From Vibrio algarum (GTDB lineage Bacteria; Pseudomonadota; Gammaproteobacteria; Enterobacterales; Vibrionaceae): DNA of 64,000 nt. Numbering within the stretch: position 1 is the first letter of the stretch; each line of letters begins with the position of its first letter. The stretch lies in NCBI RefSeq assembly GCF_028204155.1, contig NZ_JAQLOI010000001.1, positions 1,488,001 to 1,552,000 of the forward strand. Reading direction: 5' to 3'. The notes beneath the pieces are model-generated. The model saw only the letters and a program-made list of their open reading frames with translations, had not been told where the DNA came from and did no database searches. Shown in pieces: positions 1 through 8,576 of this stretch. Position numbers and translations under genes: made by a program.

Positions 1-254
1 AACAAGCTTTAGAACGCTGGCCCCTTCAAAAAATTCGAGTGATTCATCGAATTGGTGATCTCGACATCGGTGACCAAATTGTTTTTGTTGGTATTACTAG
101 TGCGCATCGAGGCGCATCATTCGAAGCCTGTGAGTTCGTGATGGATTTCTTAAAAACCAAAGCACCCTTTTGGAAGAAAGAACGCACAGAAAAAGAAAGC
201 CGATGGATTGATTCTAGAGCATCGGATCATAAAGCGGCATCTCGATGGACTTAA
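1..254 (+). CDS. moaE: Molybdopterin synthase catalytic subunit MoaE, C-terminal part
   Basis: The reading frame is already open at base 3 and ends with TAA at 254, so only the last 83 residues are present. The remaining sequence (IGDLDIGDQIVFVGITSAHR, then EACEFVMDFLKTKAPFWKKE) is the conserved C-terminal half of MoaE, including the KxxAPFWKKE segment close to the active-site lysines. MoaE works with MoaD to insert the dithiolene sulfurs that turn precursor Z (cPMP) into molybdopterin in the cytoplasm. The GTG at 39 is an internal valine codon, not a start. A terminator follows 36 bases after the stop, so this is probably the last gene of a moa operon lying to the left. Confidence 0.93.
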   Translation, partial: QALERWPLQKIRVIHRIGDLDIGDQIVFVGITSAHRGASFEACEFVMDFLKTKAPFWKKERTEKESRWIDSRASDHKAASRWT

Positions 255-290
255 TCTAAAAAAATATTTACACAATAAATTAATATTTAA

Positions 291-316
291 GCCAAGTGAT
301 ATGCTTGGTTTTTTTA
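291..316 (+). terminator. Rho-independent terminator after moaE
   Basis: A short stem CCAAG/CTTGG with a 7-base loop is followed by a run of seven T residues. It lies 36 bases past the moaE stop codon on the same strand. Confidence 0.7.
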
Positions 317-802
317 CAGCTAAGTATAATTCTGTACATTTATATTTACGTATTAACGTTGATGATAATAATGTAGATTAAATCCTGAGCAATGCGATAG
401 AGGTATATTTTGTTGCGTATAACGAACCGTTTGCTTATTTTCTAAATGAATAATTAGTCAGTATCCTTTATATCTAATAATTTTAAATTCATGTTTATTC
501 GATGCTTGTAGGTATTCATACTGAATATCTATCAAACTTACACTGAATATATAATTATAATTGGTGAATGTTCTGTAAAAAGAACATATTTTAATCATTC
601 CATCTAAAAGATTGATGTAGTCGAAATAATAAAACGCTAGATGGCGTGTTTTATGGAAAATTGCTTCAAATATTGGTACGGTGTGACGCAATCTTTTTAG
701 GTTTTAGAAATTTTTACAATAATAATGTTTCTAAAATACCGACCGTTCAGGTACCTAATTAAGACGTCATGGATGCAAACAAAAATATTTGGAGTTAATT
801 GC
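317..802. other. Long AT-rich leader region upstream of oppA
   Basis: About 490 bases separate the moaE terminator from oppA. The stretch is AT-rich and has no convincing gene; a 77-codon frame at 458-691 on the minus strand has no family resemblance and no good ribosome site. The region presumably holds the opp promoter and a long 5' leader. I could not pick a clear -35/-10 pair. In enterobacteria oppA mRNA leaders are targets of the sRNA GcvB, but no pairing was demonstrated here. Confidence 0.4.
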
Positions 803-2431
803 ATGTTCAAAAATAAAATTACACAAGCCCTTTTATTGGGTGCAAGCTTATCCGTAGCTGCTACTTCTTTTTCTACTCTTGCTGCAGATGTTCCTGCAGG
901 AACTAAACTTGCTAAGATGCAAGAATTAGTTCGAGGTAACGGTACAGAAGTGGCGTCTATCGACCCACATAAAACGGAAGGCGTGCCAGAATCTCACGTA
1001 ATTCGTGATCTTCTAGAAGGTCTTGTAAACCAAGATGCAGATGGTAACACTATTCCTGGTGTGGCAGAGTCTTGGGAAACAACGGATAACAAAACATTTG
1101 TTTTCCACTTACGCAAAGACGCTAAGTGGTCTAACGGAGATCCAGTAACTGCTGAAGATTTCGTCTATAGCTTCAAGCGTGCAGTCGATCCAGCAACAGC
1201 GTCACCATATTCTTGGTACCTAGAAATGACCAATATGGTTAATGCTGCAGAGATCATTGCAGGAACCGCGGACAAAGAAACGTTAGGTGTTACTGCTCTA
1301 GATGCAAATACGTTAGAAGTTAAACTGACCACAGCAGTTCCATATTTTGTCATGATGATGGGCCACACAACGGTTAAGCCAGTACATAAAGCAACGGTTG
1401 AAAAATTTGGCGATCAATGGACTAAACCAGAAAACTTTGTTGGTAACGGCGCGTTTGTTATGGACAACTGGGTAGTCAATGAGCGTATTGAATTGGTTCC
1501 AAACAAAAGTTACTGGGACAACGCAAAGACGGTTCTAACGAAAGTAACTTATCTTCCTATTGAAAACCAAGTTGCTGAAATGAACCGTTTCCTTTCTGGT
1601 GAAATTAACTTCACTAATGAACTGCCAAATGAGCACTTTAAGCGCCTAGAAAAAGACCATCCAGAATCAGTTTCCATCCAAGGTAACTTGTGTTCTTACT
1701 ACTACGGATTCAACAACAAAAAAGCACCATTTGATGATGTACGTGTTCGTAAAGCACTTTCTTTTGCTATCGATCGTGACGTAATCACTAAGTTCCTTCT
1801 TGGTCAAGGTCAAAAGCCTGCTTTCTTCCTAACACCTGAAATCGTTGCTGGATTTAACCCTGAAGTACCTGCCTATGGAAAAATGACTCAAGCAGAACGT
1901 GTTGAAGAAGCAAAAAGTCTTCTAGCAGAAGCAGGCTTTACAGATTCAAATCCGCTTGAATTCACTCTTCTTTACAACACATCAGAAAACCATAAGAAAA
2001 TTGCAGCCGCAATTCAATCTATGTGGAAGAAATCTCTAGGTGTTGAAGTTCAACTAGAAAACCAAGAGTGGAAAACGTATCTAGATACGCGTCGTCAAGG
2101 TAACTTTGATGTCACTCGTGCTGGCTGGTGTGGCGATTATAATGAAGCTTCTTCGTTCCTTTCTTTAATGCAAAGTAACAATAGCTCAAATGATCCTAAA
2201 TATCACAGCGAAGAATATGATGAAACAATGCATAAAGCATTGATTTCAACAAGCGATGCAGAGCGTAATGCACTTTATGCTGAGGCAGAAGTCCTACTAG
2301 CGAAAGATATGCCTATTGCGCCTATCTATCAATATGTTAAAGCTCGCCTAGTAAACCCTAACGTTGGTGGCTTCCCAGTTAACAACGCAGAAGATAAGAT
2401 TTACTCAAAAGATCTATATATCAAAGAGTAA
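803..2431 (+). CDS. oppA: Periplasmic oligopeptide-binding protein OppA
   Basis: This is the solute receptor of the Opp importer: it captures oligopeptides in the periplasm and delivers them to OppBC. The start at 803 is chosen because GGAG lies 8 bases upstream and a signal peptide follows directly (KNKITQALLLGASLSVAA, with cleavage predicted after TLAA). An in-frame ATG at 725 would add 26 residues with no signal-peptide character. The 542-residue length fits the SBP family 5 receptors. Family features include LLEGLVNQDADGNTIPG near the N terminus, WSNGDPVTAEDFVYSFKR and the C-terminal PIAPIYQYVKARLVNP. It is the first gene of oppABCDF. A strong hairpin just downstream probably keeps its transcript more abundant than the permease genes. 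Confidence 0.95.
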   Translation: MFKNKITQALLLGASLSVAATSFSTLAADVPAGTKLAKMQELVRGNGTEVASIDPHKTEGVPESHVIRDLLEGLVNQDADGNTIPGVAESWETTDNKTFVFHLRKDAKWSNGDPVTAEDFVYSFKRAVDPATASPYSWYLEMTNMVNAAEIIAGTADKETLGVTALDANTLEVKLTTAVPYFVMMMGHTTVKPVHKATVEKFGDQWTKPENFVGNGAFVMDNWVVNERIELVPNKSYWDNAKTVLTKVTYLPIENQVAEMNRFLSGEINFTNELPNEHFKRLEKDHPESVSIQGNLCSYYYGFNNKKAPFDDVRVRKALSFAIDRDVITKFLLGQGQKPAFFLTPEIVAGFNPEVPAYGKMTQAERVEEAKSLLAEAGFTDSNPLEFTLLYNTSENHKKIAAAIQSMWKKSLGVEVQLENQEWKTYLDTRRQGNFDVTRAGWCGDYNEASSFLSLMQSNNSSNDPKYHSEEYDETMHKALISTSDAERNALYAEAEVLLAKDMPIAPIYQYVKARLVNPNVGGFPVNNAEDKIYSKDLYIKE

Positions 2432-2462
2432 GTTTCTTAAATAAAAATAATAATTATGGACA

Positions 2463-2484
2463 CTGCATGTGATGTCACATGCAG
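2463..2484 (+). promoter_or_regulatory. Perfect palindromic hairpin between oppA and oppB
   Basis: Two 10-base arms, CTGCATGTGA and TCACATGCAG, are separated by only TG, giving a perfect 22-base palindrome 31 bases after the oppA stop. There is no T-run immediately after it, so it is more likely an mRNA-stabilising or partial-termination hairpin than a full terminator. It would favour oppA over the downstream genes, as receptor subunits are usually needed in excess. The TGTGA/TCACA halves resemble CRP half-sites but the 2-base spacing is wrong for CRP. Confidence 0.6.
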
Positions 2485-2537
2485 CGTCTTTGTGTTTATC
2501 ATTTTAAAAACTGTCACAGACTGAAAAGAGTGAGTTT

Positions 2538-3458
2538 ATGTTTAAATTCATCGCGAAAAGAGTATTTGAAGCCATTCCGACATTACTGGTATTGATTACA
2601 ATCTCTTTTTTCCTAATGCGCTTTGCTCCAGGTAACCCGTTTTCTACCGAACGTCCGTTACCACCGGAAGTAATGGCAAACATTAATGCAAAATATGGCC
2701 TAGATAAACCAGTGTCAGTACAATATATCACGTACTTAACTAATGTATTACAGGGCGATTTTGGACCATCATTCAAGTATAAAGACTTTACAGTTAATGA
2801 ACTGGTAGCCGGTGCATTACCTGTATCAGCCAAAGTCGGGTTTGCTGCTTTTATCTTTACTCTATTTATGGGGGTAGGGGTTGGCACCATAGCCGCACTA
2901 CGGCAAAACACTTGGGTCGATTACGTCATTATGTCCACAGCGATGCTCGGGGTGGTGATGCCATCCTTTGTGTTGGCACCTGCATTAATTTATTTATTTT
3001 CAATTAACTTAGGCTGGTTCCCAGCTGGTGGTTGGTTGGATGGTTCCTTTCAGTATATGTTCTTACCCGTCATTGGTATGTCACTGTTGTACGTAGCAAC
3101 ATTTGCTCGTATTACCCGTGGTAGTATGATCGAAACACTGAACAGTAACTTTATTCGTACTGCACGAGCGAAAGGCCTTAGCTACCCTTATATTGTTATA
3201 AAGCACGCACTTAAGCCTGCTATGCTTCCAGTCGTTTCGTATATGGGGCCTGCTTTCGTAGGTATTATCACCGGCTCTGTTGTTATTGAAACCATATTTG
3301 GACTACCAGGTATCGGTAAGTTGTTCGTCAACGCGGCATTTAACCGAGATTACTCGCTAGTAATGGGGATCACTATTCTGATTGGTTTCCTATTTATCTT
3401 GTTCAACACTATTGTTGATATTTTACTAGCAGCGATTGATCCAAAAATTCGTTATTAA
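2538..3458 (+). CDS. oppB: Oligopeptide ABC transporter permease OppB
   Basis: This is one of the two membrane subunits of the Opp importer. The 306-residue protein has the usual N-terminal membrane helix (AIPTLLVLITISFFLMRFAPGNPF), then a cytoplasmic-facing segment and five further hydrophobic segments. The EAA loop that contacts the ATPases is seen as RTARAKGLSYPYIVIKHALKPA (about residues 212-233). The start has GAG upstream (AAAAGAGTGAGTTTATG). Its stop lies 15 bases before the chosen oppC start, which suggests tight coupling within the operon. Confidence 0.95.
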   Translation: MFKFIAKRVFEAIPTLLVLITISFFLMRFAPGNPFSTERPLPPEVMANINAKYGLDKPVSVQYITYLTNVLQGDFGPSFKYKDFTVNELVAGALPVSAKVGFAAFIFTLFMGVGVGTIAALRQNTWVDYVIMSTAMLGVVMPSFVLAPALIYLFSINLGWFPAGGWLDGSFQYMFLPVIGMSLLYVATFARITRGSMIETLNSNFIRTARAKGLSYPYIVIKHALKPAMLPVVSYMGPAFVGIITGSVVIETIFGLPGIGKLFVNAAFNRDYSLVMGITILIGFLFILFNTIVDILLAAIDPKIRY

Positions 3459-3473
3459 TTGGGTGCGAATATT

Positions 3474-4376
3474 ATGTTAACGAAAAAAGAAAACCTCGAG
3501 GCGATCGAAAAGTTCTCCGAGAACTTAGAAATAGAAGGTCGCAGCTTATGGCAAGATGCTCGAATTCGCTTTATGCGTAACAAAGCAGCGATGGTGAGCC
3601 TTGCAATATTATCCGTTATGATTTTGGCAGTGATATTTTTGCCAATGATTGCAGAATTTGCTTATGACGATACAGATTGGTATTCACTACATGCAGCACC
3701 ATCTGCGGAGCACATATTTGGTACCGACAGTTTAGGTCGCGACTTATATGTTCGTACTCTTGTTGGTGGACGTATCTCCTTAATGGTGGGAGTATTGGGT
3801 GCGTTTGTAGCGGTTTTGATTGGTACGCTTTACGGAGCAACTTCTGGCTACATTGGTGGAAGAACTGACCGCGTCATGATGCGTATTCTGGAAATCTTGT
3901 ACGCAGTTCCATTCATGTTTCTTGTTATTGTACTTGTTACCTTTTTTGGCCGAAATATAGTTCTTATATTTGTTGCTATCGGTGCAATTGCATGGCTCGA
4001 TATGGCACGTATTGTCCGTGGCCAGACATTGAGTTTGCGTAGCAAAGAGTTTATCGAGGCGGCGCATGTTAGTGGTGTGAGTAACTGGAAGATCATTACT
4101 CGTCATATCGTTCCAAATGTATTAGGAATTGTGGCGGTGTACTCTACACTTCTTATTCCAAGCATGATCTTAACGGAATCATTTCTATCTTTCCTAGGAC
4201 TTGGTGTTCAAGAGCCAATGACTAGTTGGGGTGCATTACTGCAAGAAGGGTCGCAAACAATGGAAGTGGCGATATGGCAGTTGATATTCCCTGCGGCATT
4301 TATGGTGGTAACACTGTTTTGCTTTAACTATGTTGGTGACGGTCTTCGTGACGCGTTGGATCCTAAAGACAGATAA
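3474..4376 (+). CDS. oppC: Oligopeptide ABC transporter permease OppC
   Basis: This is the second Opp membrane subunit, 300 residues from the ATG at 3474. A TTG at 3459 directly after the oppB stop would add five residues, but the ATG has a GGG-rich site about 10 bases upstream and gives the usual N terminus (LTKKENLEAIEKFSENLE). The protein has an N-terminal cytoplasmic segment, a first membrane helix (MVSLAILSVMILAVIFLPMI), the HIFGTDSLGRDLYVR motif typical of OppC/DppC, and an EAA loop EFIEAAHVSGVSNWKIITRHIVPN. It pairs with OppB to form the channel. Confidence 0.94.
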   Translation: MLTKKENLEAIEKFSENLEIEGRSLWQDARIRFMRNKAAMVSLAILSVMILAVIFLPMIAEFAYDDTDWYSLHAAPSAEHIFGTDSLGRDLYVRTLVGGRISLMVGVLGAFVAVLIGTLYGATSGYIGGRTDRVMMRILEILYAVPFMFLVIVLVTFFGRNIVLIFVAIGAIAWLDMARIVRGQTLSLRSKEFIEAAHVSGVSNWKIITRHIVPNVLGIVAVYSTLLIPSMILTESFLSFLGLGVQEPMTSWGALLQEGSQTMEVAIWQLIFPAAFMVVTLFCFNYVGDGLRDALDPKDR

Positions 4377-4406
4377 GCCCTAGGCTTAAATATACTGGAA
4401 AGAGAA

Positions 4407-5378
4407 ATGAGTTTATTAGATGTCAAAGACCTGCGTGTCGAATTTACTACTCAAGATGGTAATGTAACCGCAGTTAACGATTTAAATTTTTCACTGGAAC
4501 AAGGTGAAACACTCGGTATTGTGGGTGAGTCTGGTTCGGGTAAATCTCAAACTGTATTCGCAATTATGGGGCTTCTTGCTAAAAACGGCATTATCAAAGG
4601 TAGTGCTAAGTTTGAGGGCCGAGAAATTTTGAATTTGCCTGAGGTCGAACTAAATAAAGTTCGTGCTGAGCAGATTGCAATGATTTTCCAAGATCCGATG
4701 ACGTCACTTAACCCGTACATGAAAGTTAGCGATCAGCTAATGGAAGTTTTGATGCTTCATAAGGGCATGGGCAAAGCAGAGGCATTTGAAGAATCAGTAC
4801 GTATGCTAGAAGCGGTGAAAATCCCGGAAGCTCGCAAACGTATTACTATGTATCCCCATGAGTTTTCTGGTGGTATGCGTCAACGTGTAATGATAGCGAT
4901 GGCGCTTCTTTGCCGCCCTAAGCTTCTTATTGCGGATGAGCCTACAACGGCTCTAGACGTAACCGTTCAAGCACAAATCATGGATCTGCTTAATGAACTC
5001 AAAAAAGAGTTCAATACGGCTATCATCATGATTACTCATGACTTGGGTGTTGTTGCTGGTTCTTGTGAAAAAGTATTGGTTATGTACGCAGGGCGTACAA
5101 TGGAATACGGATCAGTGGATGAAATCTTTTATAAGCCAAGCCACCCGTATTCGGAAGGACTGATAAAAGCGATACCACGATTGGATTCGGAAGGTGATGT
5201 GCTTCCAACCATCCCTGGTAACCCGCCTAACTTACTCCGTCTACCGACTGGCTGCCCATATCAAGATCGCTGTCATCGAGTGATGGAGCGCTGTAAGCAA
5301 GAAGCACCAATATTGACGCCATTTGGCAACGATCGCCAGCGTGCTTGTTTTTCTGATTGGGAGACATGGACAAAATGA
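4407..5378 (+). CDS. oppD: Oligopeptide ABC transporter ATPase OppD
   Basis: This is one of the two cytoplasmic ATPases that power peptide import. The 323-residue protein shows Walker A GESGSGKS (residues 40-47), Q-loop FQDPMTSLNP, signature FSGGMRQRV, Walker B LLIADEP and the H-loop ITHDLGVV. The C-terminal oligopeptide/dipeptide ATPase tail (PYSEGLIKAIPRLD, then a cluster of cysteines CPYQDRCHRVMERC) is the family's Fe-S-like motif. Its stop codon overlaps the oppF start. Confidence 0.95.
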   Translation: MSLLDVKDLRVEFTTQDGNVTAVNDLNFSLEQGETLGIVGESGSGKSQTVFAIMGLLAKNGIIKGSAKFEGREILNLPEVELNKVRAEQIAMIFQDPMTSLNPYMKVSDQLMEVLMLHKGMGKAEAFEESVRMLEAVKIPEARKRITMYPHEFSGGMRQRVMIAMALLCRPKLLIADEPTTALDVTVQAQIMDLLNELKKEFNTAIIMITHDLGVVAGSCEKVLVMYAGRTMEYGSVDEIFYKPSHPYSEGLIKAIPRLDSEGDVLPTIPGNPPNLLRLPTGCPYQDRCHRVMERCKQEAPILTPFGNDRQRACFSDWETWTK

Positions 5379-6376
5379 GTGATCAAATGAATACTGAGAA
5401 AAACTTACTTTTAGAGGTTAAAGACCTTAAAGTTCACTTCAGCATTGCATCTAAATCTGCATGGCCGTGGTCAAAACCATCCAACCTTAAAGCAGTAGAT
5501 GGTGTGAACGTTCGTCTTTACGAAGGTGAAACGTTAGGTGTGGTAGGCGAGTCAGGTTGCGGTAAGTCAACATTTGCACGTGCGATTATCGGCCTAGTAC
5601 AAGCTACTGAAGGCGAAGTATTGTGGTTAGGGCAAGATCTCACTAAGATGCAAGAAGTCCAGCGTCGTGAAACACGTAAAGACATACAAATGATTTTCCA
5701 AGACCCACTTGCATCATTGAATCCGCGTATGAATATCGGTGACATAATTGCCGAGCCGCTTCAGACATTCTATCCCAAGCTGACTAAGAAAGAAGTTAAG
5801 CTTAGGGTTAAAGAGATGATGGATAAAGTAGGTTTGCTACCTAACTTGGTTAACCGTTACCCGCACGAGTTCTCTGGTGGTCAGTGTCAGCGTATTGGTA
5901 TTGCTCGCGCACTTATCCTTAAACCTAAGATGATCATCTGTGATGAACCAGTTTCGGCGCTAGATGTCTCTATTCAAGCTCAAGTTGTAAACCTTCTAAA
6001 AGAGCTACAAAATGAGTTTGGATTAAGTTTAGTTTTTATCGCGCACGATCTATCGGTGGTTAAGCACATCTCAGACCGCGTTTTGGTTATGTACCTAGGT
6101 AATGAAGTAGAACTTGCAGAAGCCAAAGAGCTATTTGCGTCACCTAAACATCCATATACTAAAGCACTTATGTCTGCTGTTCCTATCCCTGATCCTGAGA
6201 TAGAACGTACAAAAGTTATTCAGATGTTAGAGGGTGATCTTCCATCGCCTATTAATCCTCCTTCAGGTTGCGTGTTCCGTACGCGATGCCCTATAGCAAC
6301 AGAAGCATGTGCGAAGCAAAGACCTCATCTCAAAGGCACAGACAAGCATGCAGTGTCGTGTATCCATGTCGACTAA
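5375..6376 (+). CDS. oppF: Oligopeptide ABC transporter ATPase OppF
   Basis: This is the partner ATPase of OppD. The start at 5375 is chosen because its ATG overlaps the oppD TGA (ATGA) and a GGGAGA site lies about 10 bases upstream; in-frame starts at 5357 and 5366 are less well placed. The protein of 333 residues has Walker A GESGCGKS, Q-loop FQDPLASLNPRM, signature FSGGQCQRIGIARAL, Walker B MIICDEP and H-loop IAHDLSVVKH, and ends with the oligopeptide-type tail CVFRTRCPIATEAC. It is the last gene of the operon; a clear terminator follows. Confidence 0.95.
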   Translation: MSDQMNTEKNLLLEVKDLKVHFSIASKSAWPWSKPSNLKAVDGVNVRLYEGETLGVVGESGCGKSTFARAIIGLVQATEGEVLWLGQDLTKMQEVQRRETRKDIQMIFQDPLASLNPRMNIGDIIAEPLQTFYPKLTKKEVKLRVKEMMDKVGLLPNLVNRYPHEFSGGQCQRIGIARALILKPKMIICDEPVSALDVSIQAQVVNLLKELQNEFGLSLVFIAHDLSVVKHISDRVLVMYLGNEVELAEAKELFASPKHPYTKALMSAVPIPDPEIERTKVIQMLEGDLPSPINPPSGCVFRTRCPIATEACAKQRPHLKGTDKHAVSCIHVD

Positions 6377-6408
6377 TTGTTAATGAGTATTTAGCCTGTG
6401 ACGGGCTC

Positions 6409-6441
6409 AAGCGCAGTGTCTTCACGAACTGCGCTTTTTTT
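6409..6441 (+). terminator. Rho-independent terminator of the opp operon
   Basis: Arms AAGCGCAGT and ACTGCGCTT form a 9-base-pair stem with a 10-base loop, followed by a T-run to 6441. It lies about 30 bases after the oppF stop. Confidence 0.88.
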
Positions 6442-6630
6442 ATATGTGTAGACTAAAGAACAAAGAACAAAGAGCAAAGAGAAAGGCGGCTCGTTCCATG
6501 GTTTTTATTATTCTGACTATATTAATGCGTGGTCAAAATGAGGGTTAATTCCCGAAGCTTTTTTATCTTGTGTCTATGTTTTTGAATGCAAACGAGACGT
6601 CATGCATGGATTTATAGGCGAGTAGAAATA

Positions 6631-6660
6631 AAAAGACCAGCTACGAGAGCTGGTCTTTTT
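6631..6660 (-). terminator. Terminator of the tRNA-Tyr array
   Basis: The arms AAAAAGACCAGCT and AGCTGGTCTTTTT are perfectly complementary around a 4-base loop, so the hairpin has a U-tract in either direction. It lies just downstream of the last minus-strand tRNA gene and is its likely terminator. Confidence 0.85.
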
Positions 6661-6665
6661 AAATA

Positions 6666-6750
<85 letters not shown>

Positions 6751-6852
6751 AAGGGTATTTAAGTTTCATGATATTTCTATCTAGAAATCTACGGTTACTC
6801 CCAAATGTAACCTTTTACTATTGTTTATATTGCTATATAAACAATCAGAATA

Positions 6853-6937
<85 letters not shown>

Positions 6938-7038
6938 AGGGTATTTAAGTTTCATGATATTTCTATCTAGAAATCTACGGTTACTCCCAAATGTAACCTT
7001 TTACTATTGTTTATATTGCTATATAAACAATCAGAATA

Positions 7039-7123
<85 letters not shown>

Positions 7124-7134
7124 AGGGTATTTAG

Positions 7135-7475
7135 GTACTAAGTAAATTTTCTTAGTGCCTTGGTTAGTCCCAATTCTAACCCATTAATTAACTCTTATCT
7201 CTGACTATTATGTCAACCGCATTAGAGTGCAATTAGCGCCTCTAACCGAGGAGCTGCATAATAGCAAACTCGCTTAAGCTGTAAAGTATTTTATTAAGTT
7301 TTTAGTTCGATTGATGCCTTTTTCAACAAAGATGTTAGAAAGTGAACATTTTTCTATGTCTAAACGTATTCATAAAATGTGGTTACAGTTTCTTTGTCCA
7401 TCTTTACATAAGTTTACGCAGTTTTTGTCTAGAACTTGGTAAACTAAATTTCTACGACTTTTTAGAGCCATAAAC
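7135..7475. other. Divergent intergenic region between tRNA-Tyr array and efflux genes
   Basis: About 340 bases without a gene. It holds the candidate tRNA promoter on the minus strand and must also hold the promoter of the efflux operon on the plus strand, for which I saw no convincing hexamer pair. No regulator gene or obvious operator palindrome was found. Confidence 0.4.
7188..7216 (-). promoter_or_regulatory. Candidate promoter of the tRNA-Tyr array
   Basis: On the minus strand a perfect TTGACA (-35; plus-strand 7211-7216) is followed after 17 bases by a weak -10 (AGTTAA, 7188-7193), about 65 bases upstream of the first tRNA. The -10 is poor; a slightly shifted hexamer is possible. Confidence 0.35.
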
Positions 7476-8576
7476 ATGAAAAATAATCAGTTAGCTATTC
7501 TATTTGTATCCACGCTTTTTTTACTGAGTCCGATCAGCTACGCCGCTGGGCCAGGTGGTGGGCCTGCTAAAGCGCGAAGCGTATTAGTGGTAACCGAAAC
7601 AGTCGCAACCCACGACATATCTCAAAGTTTGACTTTGGTCGGTAAGCTAGAGGCTGAGCAATCAGTTATTATTTCACCTGAGGTTTCTGGAAAAATCGAT
7701 GCTATACAAGTAGCAGCAAACCAAAAGGTTAAGAAAGGACAGTTGCTTGTTCAACTTAATGACGATAAAGCAAAAGCAGCGATTGCAGAAGCCAAAGCGT
7801 ATTTACAAAACGAAAAAAGAAAACTTGGCGAGTTCGAACGACTAGCAAAAAAGGGAGCGATTACTCAGACAGAAATTGACGCACAAAAAGCGAATGTCGA
7901 TATTGCTGATGCTCGCCTAGATGCAGCAAATGCACAGCTAAAAGATCTTTATATCAGTGCACCTTTTGACGGAACCGTTGGCTTTATTGATTTTAGCCGA
8001 GGAAAAATGGTGAATACAGGGGCTGAGCTACTCACTTTGGACAACCTTTCTAGTATGAGATTGGATTTGCAGATCCCTGAACGCTTTTTATCGATGCTTT
8101 CTAAAGGGATGAAAGTAGAGGCAACAAGTAATGCATGGGCGTCGACAGTATTTGAAGGGGAAGTGGTCGGGATTGATACACGAATAAATAGTGAAACCTT
8201 AAACTTAAGGGCTCGTATTCAGTTTGATAACGCCGAAAATAAACTTAAGCCAGGAATGCTAATGGCTACTAAAGTGAATTTCCCAGCGATTGAAGCCCCA
8301 ATTATTCCTGTACAGGCTCTGCAATATTCAGGTACTAAGCGCTACGTATATGTTATTGATGAAGACAATAAAGCAACAAAAACCGAGGTGTTTTTGGGAG
8401 CTCGTGTAGAGAACCAAGTCGTTATCGAAAAGGGATTAGACATCGGTCAAAAAATCGTCGTTCAGGGTATCGTTAATATGAGAGATGGCGTGACGATCCA
8501 AGAACAGGGCGCTGAGCAACAAAAACAAAAAAAGTCACCGCCAGCAGACAAAAACACTGATAAGGAAGCAAAATAA
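7476..8576 (+). CDS. RND efflux periplasmic adaptor (membrane fusion protein)
   Basis: This is the periplasmic adaptor that links the inner-membrane RND pump to an outer-membrane channel. The 366-residue protein begins with a signal sequence (LAILFVSTLFLLSPISYAA). It then has a lipoyl-like barrel half (GKLEAEQSVIISPEVSGKI), a coiled-coil hairpin (about residues 100-160, rich in Ala/Lys/Glu), the second barrel half (LYISAPFDGTVGFIDFSRGKMV) and a beta-barrel and membrane-proximal region. No lipobox cysteine is present. Its TAA overlaps the ATG of the pump gene (TAATG), so the two are translationally coupled. The pair resembles Vibrio Vex-type systems, but I cannot say which; no outer-membrane channel gene is nearby, so it may use a shared TolC. 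Confidence 0.92.
   Translation: MKNNQLAILFVSTLFLLSPISYAAGPGGGPAKARSVLVVTETVATHDISQSLTLVGKLEAEQSVIISPEVSGKIDAIQVAANQKVKKGQLLVQLNDDKAKAAIAEAKAYLQNEKRKLGEFERLAKKGAITQTEIDAQKANVDIADARLDAANAQLKDLYISAPFDGTVGFIDFSRGKMVNTGAELLTLDNLSSMRLDLQIPERFLSMLSKGMKVEATSNAWASTVFEGEVVGIDTRINSETLNLRARIQFDNAENKLKPGMLMATKVNFPAIEAPIIPVQALQYSGTKRYVYVIDEDNKATKTEVFLGARVENQVVIEKGLDIGQKIVVQGIVNMRDGVTIQEQGAEQQKQKKSPPADKNTDKEAK

Noticed and set aside
458..691. 77-codon minus-strand frame between moaE and oppA
   Set aside because: AT-rich composition, no recognisable domain, no convincing ribosome site, and it lies in the presumed opp leader.
6456..6486. AAAGAACAAAGAGC-type purine-rich repeats after the opp terminator
   Set aside because: Short and imperfect; no unit long enough to call a repeat element.
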